Assembly: GCA_002431905.1 (NCBI GenBank) | Contig: DJER01000010.1 | Span: forward strand, 19,022-83,021 | DNA from: Christensenella sp. UBA5893 | GTDB taxonomy: Bacteria > Bacillota > Clostridia > Christensenellales > UBA1242 | DNA length: 64,000 nt | Direction: 5' to 3' | Shown: positions 52,270 through 61,886 of the stretch, piece after piece | How positions within the stretch are numbered: the first letter of the stretch is position 1 | How the letters are laid out: the number at the start of each line of letters is the position of its first letter | Notes under the pieces: model-generated | Database searches by the model: none | Told to the model about the DNA's origin: nothing | What the model saw: the letters and a program-made list of their open reading frames with translations, nothing else | Translations under genes and position numbers: made by a program

Positions 52270-54873
52270 CTAACTCCTTTTAACTTCTACTTTTTGATAT
52301 ACTTCAAGTGTATCTCCAACTTGGACACCAGTTGAATCTTTTAGTTTTATACCACATTCATAACCATAGTTAATTTCAGCTTTGTCATCTTTTTGAATTC
52401 TTAAAGCTTCTATTTGTGTTTCAAGTATTTTATCTTTTCCACGATATACATTTACAAACGCATTTCTTGTTATCTTTCCATCTGTGACATATGAACCACA
52501 AACAACACCACTTTGAGAAAGTTTGAACATTGCTCTAACTTCTGCATGACCAATAGTTTGATTTTCATATTTTACTGTAAGCATACCATTTATTGCCTTT
52601 GTCACTTCATCAACTACTTCATAAATAACTTTGTATGATTTAACTTGAACACCCATAGATTCAGCAATCTGCTCAATCTTTGATGATAGTTTTAAGTTAA
52701 AGTTGATAACAACAGCATTTGATGCTTGAGCAAGCAATAAATCACTTTCTGTTACCGCACCAGCACCACTATGAATGCATACAACTCTTGCTTCTTCATT
52801 CTTAATTGCAGTTAATGATTGTTTTAACGCTTCAACAGAACCTTGAACATCAGCTTTTATAATAATGTTTAATGCCTTTAATTTACCTTCATTAACTTTG
52901 TCCATAAAGTCTTCAAGCGATACACCACTGGTTGAATTTGCTCTAATCTCTTTTGCTTTTGATATTCTTTCTTGAATAACTTGCTTTGAGAGTTTTTCAT
53001 CAACTGCAAATACCTTATCGCCAGAGTTTGGAACACTATCCAACCCTAAAACTGATACTGGTGTGCTTGGCAATGCAACTTTTACTTGTTTTCCATTCTC
53101 ATCATACATTGCTCTAACTTTACCATACGAAACACCACTAATAATTGAATCACCAACATGCAAAGTTCCACTTTGAACCAAAACAGTTGCAATTGGACCT
53201 TTGTTCTTATCTAGTTCTGCTTCAATAACTGCACCAACGGCAGATTGTTTTGGATTTGCTTTTAAATCTTGAACTTCGGCAACTAACAATATCATTTTTA
53301 GCAATTCGTCAAGCCCGATACCTTTCTTTGCTGAAACAGGAACTAAAATTGCATCTCCACCCCATTCTTCAGGCAAAACACCGTTTTCGGCAAGTTGTTG
53401 TTTCACTCTTTCTATATTTGCTTCTGGTTTATCAATTTTATTTATAGCAACAATCATAGGAACATTTGCCGCTTTAATATGGCTTATTGCTTCAATTGTT
53501 TGAGGCATTATACCATCATCAGCAGCAACTACCAAAACTGCTATATCCGTAACCTTTGCACCTCTTGCACGCATTGCAGTAAATGCTGCGTGTCCTGGTG
53601 TATCAATAAATGTTATTTTTTCACCATTCCATGTTATTTGGTAAGCACCGATTTTTTGAGTAATACCACCAGCTTCTCCACTAACAACGTTTGTTTTCCT
53701 TATTGCATCAAGCAGAGATGTTTTACCATGGTCAACGTGTCCCATAACAGCAACAACTGGTGGACGTTTTACCATATCTTCTTCATTGTCTTGAGTCTTT
53801 ACATCTTCAAGCATTTGCTCTTCATAAGTCTTTTCAAGTTTTTGCTCAAGTTTAACCCCAAGTTCTCCGCATACAAGTTCAGCTGTCATATAATCAATAG
53901 TACTGTTGATATTTGCCATAACCCCCAAAATCATTAGTTGCTTGATAATCTCAGTAACAGGCCTACCGATTTTTTCTGACAAGTTCTTTACAGTTATATT
54001 TTCGGTTGTAATTGTTGCATTATCAACCTTTGGAGCAACAAAAACTGCTTGTTCTTTCTTTTTCTTAGCAAGTTTTCTGTTCCCCATTCTGATTCCGTCA
54101 TCATCAATGCCAGACATATCATCAACAATAATATTTTTTCTAAGCAATGATTTTTTGTTGGTTTGCTTTTTTTCTTCTACTTGTCGATTTGATTTGTTTT
54201 TATTACCGTAATTTCTTTCAGGTTGAGAAAGAACAGAACTGCTTTCTGTTGGTTCAAATATCTTAAATGCATTTTGCTTTGATGATACAAAGTTATTGTT
54301 TCTGCCAAAAGGTCTTTGCCCGTTTTGACCAAATGTACGTTGTTGTCCATTATTACCAAAAGGTCTTTGACCATTTTGATTAAATTGTCTTTGACCATTA
54401 AAGTTTTGATTTCTATTCCCGAATGTGCGTTGTTGACCATTGTTATTGTATGGACGTTGCATACCACTATTGGGACGATTATTATTTCTAAAATCTTTAC
54501 CATTATCAAAATTGCGTTTTTGGTAATTTGTATTTTGATTTTTGTCAAATGTTCGCTTTTGTTCAACCAGCCTTTGTTCTTTTGTCAATATCGGTTTATC
54601 TTGCTCTTCAACTTTAGGTTTTAGCTGTTGCTCTTTTGAATCAGTTACTGGTTTATCTTTAATTGGTTGCTCTTTTGAAGTGTCAAAAGCAACATTTGAT
54701 CTTGATTTTTTACTGTCTTGAATAATTCTTAACTCATCTTCAAGTTGGCTTTTTGATGCTCTTAGTTCACGCAAAAAGACCTGCAAAGTTCCACTCATTT
54801 GAACTTTGTAAATTGACCTAAGATTATTTAATATTGTTGATTTTTTTTCTGTTTGATTTGCCAAATTATTCAC
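52270..54873 (-). CDS. infB: Translation initiation factor IF-2
   Basis: This 867-residue GTPase places initiator tRNA. The N-terminal region (about 60-260) is rich in Asn, Gln, Arg, Gly and Phe, with repeated NGQRPFG and NGQQRTFG units. The core has an IF2-N domain, then G-motifs [13 protein letters not shown] and NKID, and C-terminal domains II-IV. The start is GTG at 54873, overlapping ylxQ by 8 nt. The rest is typical. Confidence 0.97.
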   Translation of the reverse strand: MNNLANQTEKKSTILNNLRSIYKVQMSGTLQVFLRELRASKSQLEDELRIIQDSKKSRSNVAFDTSKEQPIKDKPVTDSKEQQLKPKVEEQDKPILTKEQRLVEQKRTFDKNQNTNYQKRNFDNGKDFRNNNRPNSGMQRPYNNNGQQRTFGNRNQNFNGQRQFNQNGQRPFGNNGQQRTFGQNGQRPFGRNNNFVSSKQNAFKIFEPTESSSVLSQPERNYGNKNKSNRQVEEKKQTNKKSLLRKNIIVDDMSGIDDDGIRMGNRKLAKKKKEQAVFVAPKVDNATITTENITVKNLSEKIGRPVTEIIKQLMILGVMANINSTIDYMTAELVCGELGVKLEQKLEKTYEEQMLEDVKTQDNEEDMVKRPPVVAVMGHVDHGKTSLLDAIRKTNVVSGEAGGITQKIGAYQITWNGEKITFIDTPGHAAFTAMRARGAKVTDIAVLVVAADDGIMPQTIEAISHIKAANVPMIVAINKIDKPEANIERVKQQLAENGVLPEEWGGDAILVPVSAKKGIGLDELLKMILLVAEVQDLKANPKQSAVGAVIEAELDKNKGPIATVLVQSGTLHVGDSIISGVSYGKVRAMYDENGKQVKVALPSTPVSVLGLDSVPNSGDKVFAVDEKLSKQVIQERISKAKEIRANSTSGVSLEDFMDKVNEGKLKALNIIIKADVQGSVEALKQSLTAIKNEEARVVCIHSGAGAVTESDLLLAQASNAVVINFNLKLSSKIEQIAESMGVQVKSYKVIYEVVDEVTKAINGMLTVKYENQTIGHAEVRAMFKLSQSGVVCGSYVTDGKITRNAFVNVYRGKDKILETQIEALRIQKDDKAEINYGYECGIKLKDSTGVQVGDTLEVYQKVEVKRS

Positions 54874-55174
54874 CTCTAATTACCTTTATTATTTCTTTTG
54901 ATAAACCTAAATTTTTTAAGCCCACTATTTTACAATTTTCAATCGATACTATCTTTGAAAATTCTTGAGCATCAATTTCAAACGCATCACAATTTGTTAG
55001 CGATTTTTGGTTTGTAACAACCTTTTGTATAGTTTTTCCACCATCACTAGAATATAAGATCAAATAAAGTTTTTTGTAGTACTTTTTTAAGTTATCAGCA
55101 CCGATAATCAAATATCCAGCTTTATTTGAAATGTTAACCAAACCCTTAATTTTGTTTATTTGTTGTATTTGCAA
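54866..55174 (-). CDS. ylxQ: L7Ae-like RNA-binding protein YlxQ
   Basis: This 102-residue protein of the L7Ae/L30e fold binds kink-turn RNA. The segment IKGLVNISNKAGYLIIGADNLKK is recognisable but divergent. It is in its standard place between ylxR and infB, overlapping both. In a genome with an OLE-like RNA, any L7Ae-type protein is worth a check as a possible partner. Confidence 0.88.
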   Translation of the reverse strand: MQIQQINKIKGLVNISNKAGYLIIGADNLKKYYKKLYLILYSSDGGKTIQKVVTNQKSLTNCDAFEIDAQEFSKIVSIENCKIVGLKNLGLSKEIIKVIRGE

Positions 55175-55421
55175 GTTCTATTTCCTTTAATAAATTTTCA
55201 TATTGTGTCAAATCAAAATTTGTTTTGTAAACTCTGTTAAAAACTTTTTTCTTTAATATTGAATCAACGCAATCTTTGTTTTTACAAACATAGCATGCCT
55301 TACCACTTTTGTTTTTTGCATTATCAATAAAAAGTTCATTATTGTCAAAAACAAATCTATTTAATTCAGTTTTATAGAATTTATTTCTACAAACTTGACA
55401 CATTCTTTGTACTTGTTTCAC
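55146..55421 (-). CDS. ylxR: YlxR family RNA-binding protein
   Basis: This 91-residue protein begins with the family motif RMCQVCRNKFYKTELNRFV and has KSGKACYVCKNKDC further on, so four cysteines are placed as in a zinc-binding version. It overlaps nusA by 1 nt and ylxQ by 29 nt. Confidence 0.93.
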   Translation of the reverse strand: MKQVQRMCQVCRNKFYKTELNRFVFDNNELFIDNAKNKSGKACYVCKNKDCVDSILKKKVFNRVYKTNFDLTQYENLLKEIELANTTNKQN

Positions 55422-56560
55422 TATTCACCATCTTCGTTTATGTCTTCAAGGTTTGCAAAGTTATCATCTTCACCAAGATCTGTAAGTTCATACTCAACAT
55501 CTTTAACTTCATTGTTATCTTCAACTGAACTTTGTGGTTTTACATCAATCTTCCATCCTGTAAGTCTTGCTGCAAGTCTTACATTTTGACCACCTTTACC
55601 AATTGCCAATGATAATTTATCATCTGGAACAATTACTCTTGAAGATTTTAGGCTTTCATTGATTTCAACGCTCACAACCTTTGCTGGGCTTAATGCATTT
55701 GCAATATATTCAAGTGGATCATCTGAATATGGAACAAGATCTATTTTTTCGCCATTTATCTCACTCATAATAGTGTTAATTCTTTGTCCACGATTTCCAA
55801 CACATGCACCCAATGCATCAATATGAGGCTTTGTTGCCATGATAGCAACTTTACTTCTATTCCCAGGATCACGAGCAATATTCTTTATAACTACTTCGCC
55901 ATTTTCAATTTCTGGGACTTCGATTTCAAATAATTTTCTAAGGAACCCAACATTACTTCTTGAAACTTGGATTTGAACTCCTCTAAACGAATCTTTAATC
56001 TTTTTTACATAAACCTTTACTCTGTCATTTACATGGAATACTTCTCCAGGGATTTGATCAGTTTCAAGCATTACACCTTCTGTGTGTGAGCCAGCGATTT
56101 GAACATACACAACACCTTGTTCAATTCTTTTTACTATTGTTGTCAAAAGTTCATCTTCTTTTTCACTAAGTTCATCAACAGCAATTTGTCTTTCCATCTC
56201 TTTTAATTTTTGCATAACAACTTGCTTTGCTGTTTGAGCGGCAATTCTTCCAAAATCCTTTGTGTTTTCTTCTTGTGCAACAACATCTCCAACTTTGTAA
56301 GTTGATTTTATTTTTTTTGCATCTTCCAAAGAAATTTCCTTGTCTGGATTTTCAACTTCTTCAACAACGGTTTTGTAACTATAAATTTTAATAGTTGATT
56401 TTTCTTTGTTAAGCTTAACTTGGGCGCTCTTTGCCTCGCCATACATTTTTTTGTAAGCAGATGTTAAAGCTGTTTCCAAAGTTTCAATAAGTTGATCACT
56501 ATTAATCTTTTTTGTTGTTTCAAGTTCTTCTAATGCTTGAAAAAAATCTTTATTTGTCAT
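55421..56560 (-). CDS. nusA: Transcription termination/antitermination factor NusA
   Basis: This 379-residue protein has an N-terminal RNA-polymerase-binding domain (about 1-125), an S1 domain (about 135-200) and two KH domains (about 205-345; RGQRINTIMSEINGE, IGKGGQNVRLAARLTGW). An acidic tail ends the protein. Length is typical for Gram-positive NusA, without the extra C-terminal repeats of enterobacteria. It lies 10 nt after rimP. Confidence 0.97.
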   Translation of the reverse strand: MTNKDFFQALEELETTKKINSDQLIETLETALTSAYKKMYGEAKSAQVKLNKEKSTIKIYSYKTVVEEVENPDKEISLEDAKKIKSTYKVGDVVAQEENTKDFGRIAAQTAKQVVMQKLKEMERQIAVDELSEKEDELLTTIVKRIEQGVVYVQIAGSHTEGVMLETDQIPGEVFHVNDRVKVYVKKIKDSFRGVQIQVSRSNVGFLRKLFEIEVPEIENGEVVIKNIARDPGNRSKVAIMATKPHIDALGACVGNRGQRINTIMSEINGEKIDLVPYSDDPLEYIANALSPAKVVSVEINESLKSSRVIVPDDKLSLAIGKGGQNVRLAARLTGWKIDVKPQSSVEDNNEVKDVEYELTDLGEDDNFANLEDINEDGE

Positions 56561-56570
56561 TTTATTCTCC

Positions 56571-57032
56571 TTAAAATTCTATAACCGGACTAATTTTTGA
56601 AACATTTTTTCTTTCAAAAGTCTTTGGTTCATTATCTATAATTAAGCACACATAATCGTCAGTTAAATTATCTAACAATCCTTGATGTTTTTTCTTTTTG
56701 TCAACTTGCGTATACAAGCAAATCTCAACCATTTTCCCCTTATTTCTTAAAAAGTCATAATAACTTTTTATTGGTCTGTCTAGTCCCGGTGAACTAACAT
56801 TTAAAGTATATGATTCATCATTTGTTGGATTAATTTCATCCAATATATCAGTGATTGCATCATTAACTTTTTCACAATCATCAATTGTGATACCTTTTGG
56901 ACTGTCAATATAAAAAGTTAAGTTCATCCCATTTGACATTTTTGAATAATCTACTTCAATAACTTCATAACCTAAATTTGTGATAATTGGACTTATTTTT
57001 TCTTCACAAATTTGAACCACTTTGCTTGCCAT
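56571..57032 (-). CDS. rimP: Ribosome maturation factor RimP
   Basis: This 153-residue protein assists 30S assembly. It has the segments VIEVDYSKM and YTLNVSSPGLDRP that define the family. The frame extends to 57083, but GGAGG just upstream picks the ATG at 57032. It opens the rimP-nusA-ylxR-ylxQ-infB-rbfA operon. Confidence 0.95.
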   Translation of the reverse strand: MASKVVQICEEKISPIITNLGYEVIEVDYSKMSNGMNLTFYIDSPKGITIDDCEKVNDAITDILDEINPTNDESYTLNVSSPGLDRPIKSYYDFLRNKGKMVEICLYTQVDKKKKHQGLLDNLTDDYVCLIIDNEPKTFERKNVSKISPVIEF

Positions 57033-57058
57033 AGATAAAAACCTCCATACTACAAGTA

Positions 57059-57080
57059 AGAGTGGGCTCTCGCCCACTCT
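57059..57080. repeat. Hairpin in the rimP leader
   Basis: AGAGTGGGC / GCCCACTCT forms a 9-bp perfect stem with a 4-nt loop, GC-rich against this genome, 26 nt before the rimP ATG. No U run follows, so it is not a plain terminator; it may be a leader control or processing stem. Confidence 0.55.
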
Positions 57081-57136
57081 CATCTAGCACCTAAATTATA
57101 ACATACTAATATAATAATTGCAACCGATTTTTTAAA

Positions 57137-58747
57137 TTAACTTTTCTTCTTCTCGCTTAATTTTAAAAACGCATATGCAGTTGCTGTTGCATCAAATATC
57201 GCTCTATGCGCATTGTTTAATGTTATGTTCAATGCTTCAACAACATTTGACAACCTATATTTTGACAAAAACAATTGTTTTTTTGCCATAACCATAACAT
57301 CAATTGAATCATGGTCAAAGAGCACATTTGCTTTTTGTCCAGCCATTTTTACGAAACCGATATCAAATGCAACATTATATCCAACTAATATACAACCCTC
57401 ACAAAACTTGTAAAAATCTAGTATTGCATCGTTAGAACATGGTGCATTTTCTACCATTTCGTTGGTAATTGATGTAAGTTTTGTAATTTCGTCAGGGATA
57501 CTCTCACTTGGGTGCATAAATGTTTGGAATTGGTCCTTTATAAGCCCATCTCTAATTTTTACAGCACCTATTTCTATTATTTCATTAAGTCTACAATCTA
57601 GTCCGGTTGTTTCACAGTCAAAGACCACATATTCATGCTTGTATATTTCATCATCATATGTTGGTTTAACATCAAACAAATTCTCTTGAGTTTCTGCAAT
57701 ATAAGGAGTTGGAAATACACATTTATAATTTTCAACGGTCTTAATATAATCTTGCTTTACTTCTTGCTCTTGTTGATCAACATTCTCTTCTTCTTTAACT
57801 TCAGGTTTCGGTTCTTCTTTCGGTGGAATTATAGTGCAGAATGAGATATCCTTTACGACAACTGATGTTTTATTATATTCATGTTTTACGTTGCCAATAA
57901 TTAGAATACTATCCCCATCTTTCAAATTGACTGCTTTTTTGTATGTAGTTTTGTTTGAAAAATACACCATATTTAGTTCGCCAGTATGATCTGTTAGTGT
58001 AAATGAAAAGTAATAACTTGGTTCAGTTGAGCCTATTGCCTTTGCCCTTCTTGATATATATGTTTTTGTTACAAGGTTAGATATTTTTCCGGCCAAAATA
58101 ACCGATTCTCTTGTGTCCTTTTGGTTTCTTATTGGTTCAGGCATTGGAGTAATTTCATGACCAATAAAAACTTCAGGTTCAAATACTTCATATCTCTCAA
58201 TCGGCTTTTGTTTTGGTAATTCACTTATAAATTTTTCTTCTCTTTCAATAAGTCCGTCACTATTTATTTCTTGTCCTTTTTTTTGTTCAAAATTAACGCT
58301 AAAATTACCAATAAAATCTGTATTCAAATGCGTCAAAATAGATTCCTTAACATTATTTGAAATAAAATAATCATATATATTTTTAAGCAACTGAATATTG
58401 ATACAAATTATATCATTTTCTTTTGTTATTGACATATCTTCTGTAGAAAAATAAACCATCATGGAAGAATATGCTGTTTTTAAGTAATTTTGCAAATCTT
58501 TTTTTATTAGATTATCATCCAAATAACTTTTTCTAAATTTAATTTTTAATTCCGCATTTAATTTTAATAAATTTGTTAAAAAATCAATAATATTTGCCTT
58601 GTCTTCATCTGTCAAATCTGGAACATTTTCCGGATACAAAAAGTCAATCTCAACATATGACAAAAGAGTGTTATAATCAACTCGTAACACTCTTAAAAAA
58701 TCATATTTATTATTAAATTTTTTATTTAATTCTTCTAAAAATTCCAT
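57137..58747 (-). CDS. PolC N-terminal part: NTD, OB and DnaQ-type exonuclease without polymerase
   Basis: This 536-residue protein lies where polC is expected, between rseP and rimP. Residues 1-190 are similar in nature to the PolC N-terminal domain; about 213-310 form an OB nucleic-acid-binding domain; about 371-536 form a proofreading 3'-5' exonuclease with Exo I (FDCETTG, Asp377 and Glu379), Exo II (AFDIGF, Asp462) and Exo III epsilon (HRAIFD, His514 and Asp519). The PHP and polymerase domains of a full PolC (about 1,430 residues) are absent, and nothing in the 100 nt before rimP continues the frame. It may be an independent proofreading subunit, or a DinG/DnaQ-like protein. Confidence 0.75.
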   Translation of the reverse strand: MEFLEELNKKFNNKYDFLRVLRVDYNTLLSYVEIDFLYPENVPDLTDEDKANIIDFLTNLLKLNAELKIKFRKSYLDDNLIKKDLQNYLKTAYSSMMVYFSTEDMSITKENDIICINIQLLKNIYDYFISNNVKESILTHLNTDFIGNFSVNFEQKKGQEINSDGLIEREEKFISELPKQKPIERYEVFEPEVFIGHEITPMPEPIRNQKDTRESVILAGKISNLVTKTYISRRAKAIGSTEPSYYFSFTLTDHTGELNMVYFSNKTTYKKAVNLKDGDSILIIGNVKHEYNKTSVVVKDISFCTIIPPKEEPKPEVKEEENVDQQEQEVKQDYIKTVENYKCVFPTPYIAETQENLFDVKPTYDDEIYKHEYVVFDCETTGLDCRLNEIIEIGAVKIRDGLIKDQFQTFMHPSESIPDEITKLTSITNEMVENAPCSNDAILDFYKFCEGCILVGYNVAFDIGFVKMAGQKANVLFDHDSIDVMVMAKKQLFLSKYRLSNVVEALNITLNNAHRAIFDATATAYAFLKLSEKKKS

Positions 58748-58758
58748 AATATTTTAAC

Positions 58759-60006
58759 TTATAGTTTTGGAAATCCAACAACCGCTATGTGGACTATGTC
58801 AGCGACGACAACCAGTAAGAGCAAAGCAAGTAATCCATAGAAGTTTATATATCCTTCAACTTTTCTGCTAACAACAGGTTTCCCGAATATCCATTCCAGC
58901 AAAGTAAACAATGCATGGAAACCATCAAGCGATGGAATTGGTAAGAAATTGAATATGGCCAAGTTTGCTGCAAGTAATGGAAGCAAAATAAAGAAGTTTG
59001 CCCAGCCACTTTGAGATATTGTTGTAATCATTCCAATTGTTGATATAGGCCCGCCAAGTTCACTAAATCCAACCTGTCCTGATATAATTTGCCAAAAGCC
59101 TTTGAGTACAACCCAGCCAAAACCAAAAGCAAGTTCAAAGCATCTGCCTAGTGCATCCCAAAATGAATGTACATATGCTTTTGTTTCAAAACCGGTTTGT
59201 AATTTTGTTGTTTCTTTGCCTTCAACAGTTTCGGTGACTTTTTTCACCTTTATTGTTACATCAACCATATGTCTATCACGATTAACTGAAAGCACAATAT
59301 CACTTTCTGTCAACTCACTATTTTGGTTAAATGGCCTTGATATTAGTTGTGAAATAGTCCCCGAAAAGGCAAAGCTAATTTTTTCACCATTAACTTTCCA
59401 AATTACATCGCCTTCTTGCAAAACTTCACTACCAACATAATCAACTTTCGTGTTATCAACGGCCTTGACTTGTGGTATATCATATCCAAATGATACCAAA
59501 AGTATAAACGAAAACAAAATTGCACTTAAAAAGTTAAAAAATACACCTGCACCATAAACTAAAAGTCTTTTCCAAGGTTTTTGTTCATTAAACAAAAGGT
59601 CTTTGCTTTTTGGTGGTTCATTATTTTTGTCTAATTCAATGGCCTTTTCTTTTGTGTCATTATCTTTTGTAGCCTCTAACTCTTCTTGTTTATCTTTTTG
59701 TTCGCCATTTTCTTTTTTATTGTTTACATTTTTGTCTAAATCTTCATCATCTTCGCCAGCAAATGCACAATAACCACCAAGTGGAAATATTCTTAAGGAA
59801 ATCAACTCTCCCCTTTTGTTTTTACGTTGAAAAATTGCTTTACCAAACCCAACTGAAAATTCAGTAATTTTAAAGCCTAGCATTCTTCCCACAACATAGT
59901 GTCCAAATTCGTGAATAAGAACCATTAAGAGAAGAACTACAATTGCCAAAATCACATACAAAACTGTTGTAAATACTTCCATTCCGGAAGCAAGAATCAA
60001 ATTCAT
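58759..60006 (-). CDS. rseP: Site-2 intramembrane metalloprotease RseP/RasP
   Basis: This 415-residue M50 protease cuts anti-sigma factors and signal peptides. The zinc motif is HEFGH at 32-36, and the third ligand motif is NFLPIPSLDGF. It has one PDZ domain (about 190-280). An extra acidic, Lys/Glu/Asn-rich stretch of about 55 residues (about 88-140) lies between the first helix pair and the second, longer than usual. AAGGGAG selects the ATG at 60006. dxr, usually between cdsA and rseP, is missing, as is ispG, often next to rseP. Confidence 0.95.
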   Translation of the reverse strand: MNLILASGMEVFTTVLYVILAIVVLLLMVLIHEFGHYVVGRMLGFKITEFSVGFGKAIFQRKNKRGELISLRIFPLGGYCAFAGEDDEDLDKNVNNKKENGEQKDKQEELEATKDNDTKEKAIELDKNNEPPKSKDLLFNEQKPWKRLLVYGAGVFFNFLSAILFSFILLVSFGYDIPQVKAVDNTKVDYVGSEVLQEGDVIWKVNGEKISFAFSGTISQLISRPFNQNSELTESDIVLSVNRDRHMVDVTIKVKKVTETVEGKETTKLQTGFETKAYVHSFWDALGRCFELAFGFGWVVLKGFWQIISGQVGFSELGGPISTIGMITTISQSGWANFFILLPLLAANLAIFNFLPIPSLDGFHALFTLLEWIFGKPVVSRKVEGYINFYGLLALLLLVVVADIVHIAVVGFPKL

Positions 60007-60022
60007 AAAATCTCCCTTTAAT

Positions 60023-60973
60023 TTATGCAATAAAAATTAACAATGCAAGGAAAATTGCTGGAGCACAGAACAAATGGCTATCTATTCTATCCAATATTCC
60101 GCCATGTCCAGGAAGTAAGTTCCCACTGTCTTTTACATTTGCATTACGTTTCAATTTGCTTTCCAACAAATCGCCTAATTGGCAAAGCACAGATGCTATT
60201 AAGCCGATTATAATAAAGTGCCAAAATTGTACACCAAAATCAGCAAACATTTCTGCATATTTTGGTATTGAATTAAATATTATAAATGTTACAACTGCTG
60301 ATGCTCCGCCCCATAACAAGCCGCCAATTGCACCAGAAATTGTCTTGTTTGGACTAATGTTTGGGCATAATTTTTTACCCTTTATTAGTGACCCCGTAAG
60401 ATATGCAAATGTATCTGTAAAAATAGGTATAACAAATGTTATAACAAGACCAAATGTTGCAAAAAGTGTCAAATATTCTTTTGATTTTACAAATACATAA
60501 CTAGCTGTTCCTAAATTATTTATAAGAATTAACGCAAAAATCAATGCAGTTGGATACAAACATGCAAAAAGTGTATGCAATGCCTTAAAAATAGAAAATG
60601 TATCTGATCTTATTTTTAGGTTTCTTGTTTTTATTTCATTGTTGGTTCTTTTGGAAAATGTTATTCCAAATAACGCAAGTAATCCTACAATTAAAATTAA
60701 TACTGATAATTCTATCAAAAGTATCATATACCATTTTAAATCCAAATTAATACACAACACATAAATTGCATATGCTACAATTGGATAAAAAATAGGTACA
60801 TACTTATTATTGTACATATTTGATTTTGCTAGCAAATTAGTCATTTCATATGCACCAATAGTTGCCAAAATTACAACAAATGCATCAAAAATATATGTTG
60901 ATATATTTCTTGCAAATAAGACTAATATAAGAACAGCCAAAACCATTGCACCTGTTATTATTCTTTGTTTCAT
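60023..60973 (-). CDS. cdsA: Phosphatidate cytidylyltransferase
   Basis: This 316-residue enzyme makes CDP-diacylglycerol. About eight membrane helices are seen, and the C-terminal signature KDSGNLLPGHGGILDRIDS is complete. It is adjacent to uppS (1-nt overlap), the standard pair. Confidence 0.96.
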   Translation of the reverse strand: MKQRIITGAMVLAVLILVLFARNISTYIFDAFVVILATIGAYEMTNLLAKSNMYNNKYVPIFYPIVAYAIYVLCINLDLKWYMILLIELSVLILIVGLLALFGITFSKRTNNEIKTRNLKIRSDTFSIFKALHTLFACLYPTALIFALILINNLGTASYVFVKSKEYLTLFATFGLVITFVIPIFTDTFAYLTGSLIKGKKLCPNISPNKTISGAIGGLLWGGASAVVTFIIFNSIPKYAEMFADFGVQFWHFIIIGLIASVLCQLGDLLESKLKRNANVKDSGNLLPGHGGILDRIDSHLFCAPAIFLALLIFIA

Positions 60974-61689
60974 TATTTTTTCTCCTGTTTTATCTTTCCA
61001 AAACGTCTATCTCTAGACTGATATTCTATTATTGCCTTTTCAAGTTGTTTTTTATCAAAATCTGGCCAATGAATTTTTGGAAAATACAATTCACTATATG
61101 CAGATTGAAACAACATAAAGTTACTTAACCTTTGTTCACCACTTGTTCTAATGATTAAATCTGGATATGGTAAGTCTTTTGTGTACAATTCACTCGCAAT
61201 ATCATCAGCAGTTACAAAAGTTTTGCCTTTTTTTATCAAATTATTACATGCATAGGCAATTTCATCCCTACCGCCATAACTTAATCCTATATTTACAACA
61301 AAATTAGTATTATGTTTGGTTTTTTCGGTTACATCAACAAGCAATTCATATAACTCTTTGGGTAGCCTTTTTATATCGCCCATTGTTTGAATTTTTACAT
61401 TGTCAGTGATAAAAGTTTCATAATTTTCTTTTAGATGATTTATTATCAAGTCAAAGATACCATCAACTTCTTCTTTATCTCTTTGCCAATTCTCCGTTGA
61501 AAAAGCAAAAAAAGACATAACTTTTATGCCAAGTTCTCTTCCTGCTTTTGTTACTCTTTTCAGAGCATCTACACCTGCTTTATGACCTGCAAGCCTTGGT
61601 AGTAATCGTTTTTTTGCCCACCTGCCATTACCATCCATAATTATGGCGATATGCTTTGGCAAATTGTTTGGGTCTATCTTTTTTTGCAT
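60973..61689 (-). CDS. uppS: Undecaprenyl diphosphate synthase (cis-prenyltransferase)
   Basis: This 238-residue enzyme extends farnesyl diphosphate with IPP to make the lipid carrier for wall synthesis. The motif IIMDGNGRWA has the catalytic Asp at residue 19; NIGLSYGGRDE, LPYPDLIIRTSGE and LYFPKIHWPDF follow. It needs isoprenoid precursors, which matters because no MEP gene is seen at the expected places in this window. Confidence 0.97.
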   Translation of the reverse strand: MQKKIDPNNLPKHIAIIMDGNGRWAKKRLLPRLAGHKAGVDALKRVTKAGRELGIKVMSFFAFSTENWQRDKEEVDGIFDLIINHLKENYETFITDNVKIQTMGDIKRLPKELYELLVDVTEKTKHNTNFVVNIGLSYGGRDEIAYACNNLIKKGKTFVTADDIASELYTKDLPYPDLIIRTSGEQRLSNFMLFQSAYSELYFPKIHWPDFDKKQLEKAIIEYQSRDRRFGKIKQEKK

Positions 61690-61694
61690 AGTAA

Positions 61695-61886
61695 TTAGTC
61701 CTTTAACTTGAATAAGAATTTCCCTACAGTCAAAAGGACTGTTTTGTCTTGTAATACTTCTTGGTTTGTAACCAATGTTACATCCCCATCAACATTATGA
61801 TTGTTTTCAACAACTTTATAAGAAATTTTTTGGTTATCTAATTCTTTCTCGACATCTTCAAGCTTTTGCCCAATATAGTCCTTCAT
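61695..61886 (-). CDS. Small single-PASTA-like protein
   Basis: This 63-residue protein resembles one PASTA repeat: IGQKLEDVEKELDNQKISYKVV matches the pattern of a conserved Gly, an acidic helix and a strand. It has no signal peptide or membrane helix. It lies between frr and uppS, sharing one base with the frr stop, so it is surely co-expressed. I do not know a described family at this locus. Free PASTA-like modules could bind nascent wall precursors or another protein. Confidence 0.65.
   Translation of the reverse strand: MKDYIGQKLEDVEKELDNQKISYKVVENNHNVDGDVTLVTNQEVLQDKTVLLTVGKFLFKLKD

Noticed and set aside
53395..53937. A 180-codon plus-strand open frame rich in Cys and Phe
   Set aside because: It is antisense to the GTPase core of infB. 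Its composition reflects the reverse complement of infB.
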